Positions 12,018 through 22,100 of a stretch of DNA of 64,000 nt are shown one piece after another (the stretch's first letter is position 1; the number at the start of each line of letters is the position of its first letter). This DNA comes from Henricia sp. BOLD:AAB3569 (Eukaryota; Echinodermata; Asteroidea; Spinulosida; Echinasteridae). A model generated the notes under the pieces. The model made no database searches. It was not told the DNA's origin and saw nothing but the letters and a program-made list of their open reading frames with translations. The DNA is taken from assembly GCA_037783545.1 (NCBI GenBank), contig JBBELK010000052.1, positions 2,604,001 through 2,668,000 of the forward strand, given 5' to 3'. Position numbers and translations under genes: made by a program.

Positions 12018-12729
12018 AACTAAAGGCTTCAGAAGAGAATTGTAAAACAAAATGTCTTATTTCTTATCAGGGTGGCCTAAAGTTTGTGAATTTAATTTTG
12101 AACTAGTGCCTTTTTCACTTAAATCTAAAGAGAAATGTTTCTGTCTCTGTAATATAAAACCAGTAATTATAAAACTGTAGTCTGGAACATGTGACAACTG
12201 TTTACAACTAAACAGGGATTCAAACCCAAAACCATTGAAACAATAGGCTCTACCAACTTAGCTATATGAGAGTGATATACAAGTTACAACACAATTGTTT
12301 GCATGGATGCAACAAACTTCTTCAAATTGCATATTTTCAAAAGTCAGAACACTTGAAACTTTTCTTTCTGTATTTTGTATGTGCACTGCTTTTTCAGCCA
12401 AAATAGAATTTAGACAAGTTAGAAGCGCCCATGTCTTCTGGCACATGGTTAAATATACATCTTCACGAACATCTGTGGGTATTTCCACTATTAAGGGGGT
12501 ACGTTTGGAAGCCTATATACAATCCTGGCCAAAACTCGCTGGGCCTTAGTCCCATACATTAAACATTGTTTTACACTGTGCACTTTATATTCCAGCTGGA
12601 GATACATGTACATTGATCAGGGGAGAGGGAAGCAGTGGGAGCAGGAGAGACCAGGGAACAGGGGGAGGGGGTTGCATCAGGAACGTAGATATGTTTTCGT
12701 ACAAATGCAGTTTCTTCTCTCAATATAAA

Positions 12730-13360
12730 CACCTCAACAAAAGTAAGTTCCCTCTAAATAATTGATTATATCTCCCAAAGTAAATTTCGGAATTACACGA
12801 AACTTGATGTGAATGATTAGTGCAATGCATGAAACGTGCATTTCAAGTGGTGGGTCCATATCTTATATCATGCTTGAATGAGCAGCATTTAAAGGTGAAA
12901 TCGACACTTTTCAAAAATTGCAAAATGCAGTCAACAATTCCCTAATTCTTTTCACACATGACAAGTACAGTTTTGGTCCTCGGTATCGCGTGGTGTTCGT
13001 GCACCGTGAATGCACTAAGCAGTTTAACTTAAGAAAATAACACGCATGTCCATTCAAGACAGGGCCATTGCCATAGGCCTGTTAGAGACCCTTACACCTG
13101 TAAAACAAGAGTCCGTAGGATGGGAGTCAGTCCAAATGCAATAAGGAAATTGCGTTCAAAATTCGAATTAATTGGAGCTGTCGCAAACTTGCCAAAAACT
13201 GGTCGACCAAACGTTACTACCCCTGCAGGGCAAGATCGTCAATGAGCCTTTATAGATTCAAGAAATCGACCGGATGATATGGCCAGCAAACTCCCAATTC
13301 ACACCAAGTTTCGTGTAATTAAAAGCAATTATTTAGGGGGAACTTACTTTTGTTGAGGTG
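12730..13360 (+). mobile_element. Tc1/mariner-like element, internally decayed
   Basis: Inverted ends begin CACCTCAACAAAAGTAAGTT and share about 35 bases, then a second matching block (AATTACACGAAACTTG). Frame-broken coding remnants at about 13030-13290 read like the paired-type helix-turn-helix of Tc1 transposases (a KTGRPNVTTPAGQDR-like stretch). It is a non-autonomous, dead copy. Confidence 0.7.
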
Positions 13361-14200
13361 CTTAGAAGAAATACCTTAGGTCCCAAAAGAATAATTTTAA
13401 CATCCAGTGTGTGCTTGTCTAAAACTTAAATGTACACATTTCGCACGCGGCAGGGATTTGCTAATTAAGCATGCTAGCTGTTACCCTTTTGGCGCTTGAG
13501 TTATCTCCAGACAAGAATAGATAATGGAATTTGTACGAAAATTATCTTGGCTGCAAAAGTACCCCTTTAGCACACAAAAAACCCCATCTCTATACTCCAA
13601 CAAAAAAGCAATGAACTTGCATAGACAAAATATATCCATAATGGTACAATTAATACAATTTTATTAATCAGAAAACATGTTCCTGTAATGTAAAGCATTA
13701 TACATGTACATCAAAAATATAGTGATTCTATATAGTGTTATACAGTTCAGTGATATACTCTGTATTAAAAATAGCATTTAATGCTTATATTGAATGTTTA
13801 GATAAACTGATTATAATACAATCCTGGAAAAAAATTATAGAATTGTATTTGCTTTGGTTATACATCTGCATCTGGCAGGGAATAGTGTTGGAAGTAACAC
13901 AGACTGACTGTCAAAATAGAACAGTGAGAAACAAATTCCAGGCAATAACAAAAACAAAACAAATTGTGCTGGATGAACAATCAATAGCCCATGACATGGC
14001 GGTGCATAGTATTTTGTTATAATCTAAACAGATTTCTGAGTGATAGCACGGTGAATAATTATAATTACACCACTGTACCTTGTAGCCTATTTCCCTGTGT
14101 TCTTTGTAAGGAATGTCTTGATTGGTCGAAAGAGTATGAGCATTAATTAACTACAAAATCTTGTAAGTATCAAAATGCAGTAAAATACAAAACTATTATA
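13361..14200. other. Intergenic stretch, nothing recognised
   Basis: AT-rich DNA with short open frames of low-complexity composition. No coding exon, RNA gene or terminal repeats were seen. Confidence 0.4.
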
Positions 14201-14202
14201 TA

Positions 14203-15058
14203 CAGGGTGTCACAGAAAAAAACGGAACAGTTAGGAAAATCGTGATTGTGGGAAAACCAAATATCACAACCATGTAAAATTAATTAGCATAAGCTTCATT
14301 TTAATACCAATTTCATGTTGGTACAGTTCCGGATGGCTGCACAATTATTGTTTGACTGAGGTGAGGTAAAAAGACAATTGCCGCATGTTTCAATCCATGA
14401 ATAATGAACACAACCAGCTTGATTTCAGACTCGTTTAACAACAAAAACATGTGTGCTTAAAGAAACACAGATAATGTCTCTTAAAACTTAACATTGATGG
14501 CGTTTAGCACTTTTTAGCACGTTCTCCTCAGTGCGTACCGTGCGGTGACGGCCACTTCGCCCTTGTTTAAGTTCAGGCTGGTACCTTCCACATGATACTT
14601 TTGATAAATCCTGAGAATGGTACTTTTTGAAGGGACACGGCGACCAGGGTAACGAAGGGCAAAAGCATTTCTGACTGCTGCAAGGCTTCCAAGTCGTGCA
14701 TATTCAGTCACCACAAATGACCTTTGCTGATGAGTTAACTGCACCATGTTGTGAAATGACCAGCAGAGAGCCCATGGCAAATTTTGTATGCCTGTGCCTA
14801 TGTAATAAGTCAAAAAGCCCATTCTGCAGAGAATTATGCAATGAAATTCACAATCAGAAAACATGCGGCAATTGTCTTTTTACCTCACCTCAGTCAAACA
14901 ATAATTGTGCAGCCATCCGGAACTGTACCAACATGAAATTGGTATAAAAGTGAAGCGCTCTGGCATAGCTAGCAAAACCAATTTTACATGGTTGTGATAT
15001 TTGGTTTCCCCACAATCACGATTTTCCTAACTGTTCCGTTTTTTTCTGGGACACCCTG
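14203..15058 (-). mobile_element. Mariner-superfamily element with long inverted repeats
   Basis: The ends are CAGGGTGTC and its complement, with TA on both sides (14201-14202 and 15059-15060). The arms are long inverted repeats that include CAGTTAGGAAAATCGTGATT and a block with TTTTTACCTCACCTC. One arm carries the transposase fragment described separately. The middle of the original element is missing. Confidence 0.8.
14514..14747 (-). pseudogene. Transposase N-terminal helix-turn-helix fragment (DUF4817-like)
   Basis: A 77-residue frame starting MVQLTHQQRSFVVTEYARLG and containing FALRYPGRRVPSKSTILRIY. The pattern of a hydrophobic helix, then FPGRRVPSKSTI, is the DUF4817-type helix-turn-helix found at the N-terminus of some mariner-like transposases. 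The frame then ends, and no catalytic DDE region follows inside the element, so this is a truncated remnant. Confidence 0.75.
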
Positions 15059-15064
15059 TATATA

Positions 15065-16042
15065 CAGGGTGTATCAACAAAAGGTATACACTCATAAAAG
15101 TGTAGATAAAATGGAAATTGTATTATTTTTTTTTAGAAAATTGTCTTGCACATATAGGTAGACATAGGTTTCATGTTTTCATTAACGTCGTCATCATGTT
15201 GGGAATTTCACGCCTGACTGGGCTAGTTATGTAAACAAAGCTAAAATTAAATTGCGCCGAAAAATGGAAGATGCAAAAGAGGATCAAGGAAGGTCAATTT
15301 GACACGTTCTTTCTTTGCTATCAGCTTTTCGGAAAGTTCAGCTAGTCCCTCAGTCCTCCATGTGACCGTCTTTTTCTGCACACAGACTTGCACGCTAAGC
15401 GTAACACCAAATGCACGCCCGATCTCTGCTCTGTTCTGCCTGAGAAGGGCGACTTTGGTTCTTATTTGTCTCTCCAGGTCATCCAGTTTCATGAGCAGCA
15501 ACAAAAACTTGAGATGTCCACACAACAAAAATAAGACCAGTGGTGTTGGGTCTGGTGATCTTGAGGGGACCATTTCCAAGTCCATAATTTGACAAATTAC
15601 CAGACCTAACATCACTGCACTTTCTTATAGGAACATCTGTCGCCCATCTCAGACAGAACAGAGCAACGATCAGGCGTGCCTTTGGTGTTACGCTAAGCGT
15701 GCAAATGTGTGTGGAGAGCAAGACAGTCACGTAAATGTAGAGGACTGAGGGACTAGCTAAACTTTCCGAAAAGCTGACAGCAAAGAAAGGACATGTCAAA
15801 TTGACCTCTTATACTCCTTGATCCCGTTTTGCTTGTTCCATTTTTCGGCGCAAGTTAATATTAGCTTTGTTTACAAAACTAGCCCATGTTCAGTCAGGCG
15901 TGAAATTCCCATCATGATGACGACGTTAATGAAAACATGAAACCTATGTCTACCGATATGTGTGAGCCAATTTTCTAAATATAATACAATTTCCATTTTA
16001 TCTACAATTTTATGAATGTATACTTTTTTCTGATACACCCTG
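15065..16042 (-). mobile_element. Second mariner-superfamily fold-back element
   Basis: The ends are CAGGGTGTATCA and its complement, each next to TA (15063-15064 and 16043-16044). The arms are roughly 300 bases and pair along their length (CATGTTTTCATTAACGTCGT in one, its complement in the other). A minus-strand frame at 15247-15615 contains SRSPDPTPLVLFLLCGHLKF, like the catalytic end of mariner transposases (SPDLTPxDFFLWG) but missing the key Asp. It abuts the previous element, with only TATATA between them. Confidence 0.78.
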
Positions 16043-16346
16043 TAGATGATGTGCCCTCCAGCAAACCAAAACATGTCCGGCATTGTAGGCATGCATCATG
16101 TTTGGCAAACGGTTTAGGAATGAGGTAGCATGTCAAATCGTCTTTGAATTATGTGACCTTTAGCATCATTACCAAACCTATTTTCTGCAAATAACGACGG
16201 CCAATTTCCAACAAATGGCGGCTTAGATAATTATAAAAGAGCACGTTGTATACTTCGGAGTATTTTGTGATATATGTATTAAGAATATGTATATAAAGTT
16301 CCGTTAGGATTAAATCGCATACATATGTAGGCCAAAATTGCCGTTA

Positions 16347-16596
16347 GGGGTCTTTCTATAAATTAGGGGTCCAATTTGTGTGTCCCTCGTTACATTTTAC
16401 ATCTCGTTTTTGTAAATTCAGGACACATTCTTTAAATACTTTCCATCTCAAAGAGTAGGTACATCAAGTGCAATTCATAAAATAAATGGTTTAAAAGCCA
16501 TTTTAATAATTTGTGTACGAAAGAATAACACATATTAGGTGTAACGGGGAACACTAAATGTCACACTTTTGGACCCCTAATTTTTAGAAAGACCCT
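16347..16596. mobile_element. MITE family A, diverged copy
   Basis: The ends GGGTCTTTCTATAAATTAGG and its near complement are flanked by TA. Length, ends and internal words (AAATTCAGGACACATTCTTT) match the copies at 37666-37925 and 59323-59581, but with many substitutions, so this is the oldest of the three. Confidence 0.7.
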
Positions 16597-17090
16597 TAAT
16601 ACTCCTTCTGAATCATAACGGAACACAAGGTACACAGTGGCAACTGAGAAAGGAATAAAATTGTTTTCATCACATTTTCATTACGATACTTGTCCAATCA
16701 AACACCTTTCCAATACTGATATAGATGATGCCTGTATTCCAACATTTGTTTTACCGTGTGCAATAAACTTAATAAACTTTGGCTTATGTGTGACATTTAA
16801 TATCATTAAATCATAACTGACATTAAACTAAACAAAAATTAGTAAGAAAGAAAAAGTAAAATGCCAGTACTGTCCAATTGTTTGTTCACCCCTCTACCGT
16901 AAAAATTGACAGAGTTTAAATGAAATTTGAAACATACAAAACAAAGCATCATAATACGTTTATGGTACATGTTTGTATTAAGTGATTTGTTTTTAAAGTA
17001 GCACCGTTCCTCTTGTCCAATTCTGAACACCATAATCATAATACTTTTCAGTCAATCAGCAATTCCATGACATACACTAAGCCAAAATAT
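16597..17090. other. Intergenic stretch, nothing recognised
   Basis: AT-rich sequence with no exon, RNA gene or terminal repeats that I can support. Confidence 0.4.
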
Positions 17091-17094
17091 AAAC

Positions 17095-18120
17095 GCCTAA
17101 TGTATATAAATTAGAAGAATCCACCTCATCAGCCTCTTCAGGAAGACTATTATCCAATGAGCAGCATTTCCCTAGATATGTGTCGCTAGCAGAAGCCACC
17201 TTATTTGCCTCTAATGGAAGACTGCGATCCAATGAGCAGCTTTTCCCTAGATCTGTGTCGCTAGCAGAATCCCCCTTATTTGCCTCTTCAGGAAGACTGC
17301 GATCCAATGAGCATTTCCCTAGATCTGTGTCGCTAGCAGAATCCGCATCATTTGCCTCATCAGGAAGACTGTGATCAAATGAGCAGCATTTCCCTAGACC
17401 CGTGTCGCCAGCAGAAGCCACCTTATTCAGGAAGACTGCGATCCAATGAGCATTTCCCTGTGTCGCTAGCAGAATCCCCCATATTTGCCTCATCAGGAAG
17501 ACTGTGATACAATGAGCAGCATTTCCCTAGATCTGTGCCGCTAGCAGAATCCGCCTCATTTGCCTCATCAGAAAGACTGTGATCCAATGAGCAGCTTTTC
17601 CCTAGATCTGTGTCGCTGGCAGAATCCACCTCATTTGCCTCATCAGGAAGACTGTGATCCAATGAGCAGCATTTCCCTAGACCTGTGTCGCTAGCAGAAG
17701 CCACCTTATTCAGAAAGACTGCGATCCAATGAGCATTTCCCTGTGTCGCTAGCAGAATCCCCCATATTTGCCTCATCAGGAAGACTGTGATACAATGAGC
17801 AGCATTTCCCTAGATCTGTGCCGCTAGCAGAATCCGCCTCATTTGCCTCATCAGGAAGACTGTGATACAATGAGCATCTTTTTCTGCGCCATGAGCATCT
17901 TTTTTGATGGATACCGGCGCATTATAAATTTTCATTATTATTATTATTATTTCCCTAGATCTGTGCCGCTAGCAGAATCCGCCTCATTTGCTTCATCAGG
18001 AAGACTGTGATCCAATGAGCAGCATTTCCCTAGATCTGTGTCGCTGGCAGATGCATATTTGTCAACAAGATTATTTGTCAACAAGACTGTGATCCGTAAA
18101 ACAGCATTTCCCTAGATCTG
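17095..18120 (-). repeat. 75-bp tandem repeat related to the transporter's last exon
   Basis: The word GATCCAATGAGCA recurs 75 bases apart (17226 and 17301 are exact). Some units carry deletions, and a SINE-tail fragment interrupts the array at 17885-17952. On the minus strand, units read in one frame as 25-residue blocks such as EVDSASDTDLGKCCSLDHSL, which aligns with EVNSDSDTERETLFYGSQL at the end of the Spinster-like protein. Some units are nearly identical, so amplification was partly recent. Whether it is transcribed is unknown. Confidence 0.8.
17885..17952 (+). repeat. SINE or LINE 3' tail fragment
   Basis: GCGCCATGAGCATC, then GGATACCGGCGCATTATAAA and ATT triplets. It matches 55855-55917 almost exactly and looks like the 3' end of a retroposon. 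Confidence 0.6.
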
Positions 18121-18950
18121 TTGGATATACTACAGGATCTACAGTAAACTCTCCTTATAAATGTAACACTCCTAATAAAGCTCTTTCCAATTTTAGCCTC
18201 CTTTTCTCAAGTCCTGGCCGTTAATATATTATGTACATACATGTATGTATTGGTTATTGCTCTGTGTATATGGCTCGCACTACTTTGGGTCTTTGAAGAG
18301 TGCTATGTAAAGAGATTACTGTACCTTATATTATTTACTGTACCTTATATCAGTTTTTAAAAAAAGACTGATCCGAAGAACAGCATTTTTAAAGATTTAG
18401 GTTACTATTTTTAAAGATTTGGGTTACGTTTGGATCTATCTCACTTATCCAATATTTCAGCAAAACTTCAGAAAACAGCATTTCTCAATCAGTGCACCCA
18501 CCTCATTTGTCTCCTAAGCTGTGTCCATACTGCTGGCTGCAGCCACAAATAATCAAAATATCCCCGTCAGGTGGCTTAATCGACTATTGACACTCGACGC
18601 CGGGATTATTTTTGGCAAAAAAATACAATTTTTTGTTTTAAAGGCAAATGTGACTGACCAGGTCAAGCACCACAAATACTGACTCTTGAGTCATTTCTAG
18701 ATTAACTGTATGAATCTTCTCATACTTTGCAACACTCCAAGTCGTCTGCCATGGAGCGAGATTTGCTACACTGACAGGCCGTCCACAGCCGTCAAGTTCA
18801 AGTTAAAAACATGGTGTGTACAATGGACGTGTTTACACATAAACCGTGGAAGACAGAGGCAAAGCTGTCGCTTTAAATCGACACTTGCCCCAATGACTAT
18901 ATATTGCCAGAGCGGGTTTACATGTCCCTACAAGTGGTCGGAGTCATCTT
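18121..18950. other. Region 3' of the transporter: decayed repeat units
   Basis: Weak copies of the 75-bp unit remain near 18365-18400 (GATCCGAAGAACAGCATTTT) and 18447-18525 (CAGCATTTCTCAATC). No AATAAA on the minus strand was seen between the stop at 18951 and the array, so the 3' UTR may run into it. Confidence 0.45.
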
Positions 18951-19199
18951 TTATATTAACTGCGATCCATAGAACAGCGTCTCTCGTTCCGTGTCACTAT
19001 CAGAATTCACCTCACTAGTCTCATATTTCAGGTAGATGGTTTCTTCGTTTAGTATGGGATTGGACGTCATGAGACTGCCAGTGATGACGTACAGCACAGC
19101 GGCGATGAGGTTAAAGAGAGGTACAACGATAGCTAGGGCAACACCGACTCCTTGATCACAAGAGTGCCATTTGAGTTGCAAGGCCATAAGACCAGGAAC
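18951..19199 (-). CDS. Spinster-like transporter, terminal exon
   Basis: It has 82 codons plus TAA. TM12 (GVALAIVVPLFNLIAAVLYV) is followed by an acidic cytosolic tail ending DTERETLFYGSQLI. The tail-coding sequence at 18959-19033 is related to the downstream 75-bp array. Confidence 0.86.
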   Translation of the reverse strand, partial: VPGLMALQLKWHSCDQGVGVALAIVVPLFNLIAAVLYVITGSLMTSNPILNEETIYLKYETSEVNSDSDTERETLFYGSQLI

Positions 19200-22100
19200 C
19201 TTAGGGTAGAAAAACAAAATACACACCAAATTCAGATGTGAAGACTGCCGACACCTGGGCTGCGTTCCAAACACGCGAACGTTGCCAACGTTCGCCACTG
19301 GTTACAGTGCTTTTGTGCACTAGTCTATGAAAAGTCGGGTACCAGTTGTTGGCGAACGATGCAAACGTTTGCAATGTTCGCGTGTTTGGAACGCAGCCCT
19401 GTTCTCCACTGATTGCTTTCTTGACTTGTCAGTGCCCTCATGAGGCAAACAGTGAGCAACCCAATGTTCACTACATGATGAGGGCGCTACTCAAAATTGA
19501 TGCAATTGAGGTAACCGGCACAGAGTTTTCGCAAGCCGACGGATATACATACGTTCAAACCGTTAGTGGCATTTCTGCGGTTTCGCAACTTCAAAACTAC
19601 AGCGTGTTAGCTAAAGGGCATCTATTTCCGACAGCGGGAAAACTACTGCGACAACTATCAGCTTTGATACAAATTTTACTTTTAATCCAAAGTTTTGAAA
19701 TGTACAAAAAGCTCATAGACATTCATAATTCATACTCTTTTTAACCTTACCTGTATACGTAAACGCAACTAAGGATGAGGAAAAATACTAGAACTCTGAG
19801 ATTTCACTAAGCGTAAAGTGCTTACGCATAGCGAGCTCGATACGCGTGCCATTCAAACGCGTAGCGGATAGTAAGACGTGTATGACGTCACAACCTGTGA
19901 CGTATCTGTCGCGCTATCCGTATCAACACTTTAAAGAACATGCTTTGCATTTTCATATTTTTTCCCGAAACAAGATAATTAAGACTTTTGACTCTACAAA
20001 TCTTGATCTGCTAATTCCCTTCCGGACGATAATGCCCTCTACACACAGATGTGTCTTATGGATAATGGCTTGCATTTCGGGTACAATTCTACTAGACTAC
20101 TGTAATATTATCGAGAAGATGAGAGAAGGATTGTGCAGAACTTAAGTGGTGGTGGTTTATTCAAGATGGCTGCCAAGAGGATCATATTACAAGAACATGT
20201 GGTTGTACATGTGGCCAACAGAGGGCGCTATATAATAACACTGGCAACTTTTTATTGCATAAGCTGTGCAACATTCCTGTGATCATTACACGCAAGCCTA
20301 TGGGGCATATGCCATTTTCAAAAGTAGCACAAGCTACGAAATCTGTGAAATGGGTAAGGCCAACAAAAAGAACTTGACAGTCAGTCTAGTGTAGCTCAGA
20401 AAGCAGCAGACTGACATTTAAAGATAGTATAGTAACATGATTGGTAAACTGTTACAAATAGTTTTATCTCTCTGTGTGATTGAAGATATGCATGATTAAA
20501 ACCAACCTGAGCAAAAACCAGCTCCGTGCTTCGTCTAACTTTTGAGAAAACAGTCAAAAAAAGAGTTTGCAGTCATTTCGCCCCAAAAATGGCACTTTGG
20601 GGGCAAAATGGCACTAGGGCGAAATGGTTTGGGGCGAATTGAATTTTCGTCTCACAAGACGAAAACTAATTGTTTTACTAATTTCTCAAAGACAATACCA
20701 CTTTAGACAAAACCATTTCACACTACATGAGCAACTAACAATGAAAATTGGGCACACACCATTGTTAATAACAATGGTTTGTGCCCAATTTCCATTGTTA
20801 GTTGTTCATAGTGTCAGGGGAAGTTTTCTACAGTCATTATGTTTATATTGTGTAAGTTAGATGTAAATCTGTGAACATTTCTGATTTTCAAGATACCAAT
20901 CATGTATACTGCCTTTAAATGAGTGGACTTGATATTGTAGACCAGTGATTGTTTTTTTGCGCCCCAAAATTAAGCTTCTGTTACATGTACATAGGATAGA
21001 ATGGTTTACCTGGGAAAAAATGTACAGTAAATGAACTTACCAGAATGGGGCCAACTGTCCCACCCACTATGTGCCCAACAGCAATGTACACGGAGGAAGC
21101 TTGTGATCTCAGATTCATTGCAAATAAATCCTATAAAAACAAATTGGACCACAGTACTATCGTGTCAACAGTACAGCTACATGTACATTATATAATTCAT
21201 GGAGTACTTTGTAGCCTATCTCTTCTGCAAACTGTAGCTACAATTGTACATGCATCAACTCGCTGTACGTTTCCATCCATGTCTTTCAACAAACAAACTG
21301 TTTAGCCTTATAGCAATGTTCATGACTATACTGGCATGTATTCAGTCGTATCTTGCCAGGGCTGTAGTCGAGTCCCCACTTTCCGAGTCCAAATCCTTGT
21401 TGTCCGAGGGTCAGAGTCCAGCATGCATCGGAGTCCTCAGCAGGCCTAGTCCTTGTTTCAATCTTAAGTGCATTGCTGTCAAATGCCAACTATTGTGCCT
21501 ATGATCTCTGGCAGTTCATAAGTTTGCTTTAGGCCGAGAAAGCACTTTTCTTTGGGAGGTAAAATACATTTCTAATGCTGAAAATCATTTGAAGTGGTTG
21601 GAATTATTTATTTCACATTCTCAAAAATTCATTTCACATGTTTAAAGGATAGACACTTGAAACAATTCTGACACTCCTAAAAATAAATATACTACATACA
21701 TGTACATGTATTTTAATGTTAACTTTCCAACAAAAAAAGGATTGAATCCAAATGGAATAATAATTCTTATGTGGAATCTGAACTGATTCCATAGTGTTGG
21801 AATCTCCCCAGCCTTGCTGGTCTAGAAACTCTTGCATTCAAATCACTTTTTAAACTCAATGACCTGATTTTTAACAGCCAGTTCTTTTGTCACCAAATTG
21901 CAAAGATTAATTGGCACAATTCGTCAGTGGCACCACGAGGTGAGATGTAGCGGCACTTGCATGTGCACCTCAGGTTTCATGTATTTTTTGTTTTCAGAAA
22001 GTTGACACACAAGTACTGTAATGTGTGCTCTGAAAATTTTTGTCTTCACAAAGTGATACCTAGCTTTATAAATTAACAAATTAGAGTGTTTTTGGTTACA

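Noticed and set aside
17077-17776. An independent gene made of 25-residue repeats
   Set aside because: The two open stretches are in different frames, lack start and splice signals, and are better explained as the array derived from the transporter's tail.
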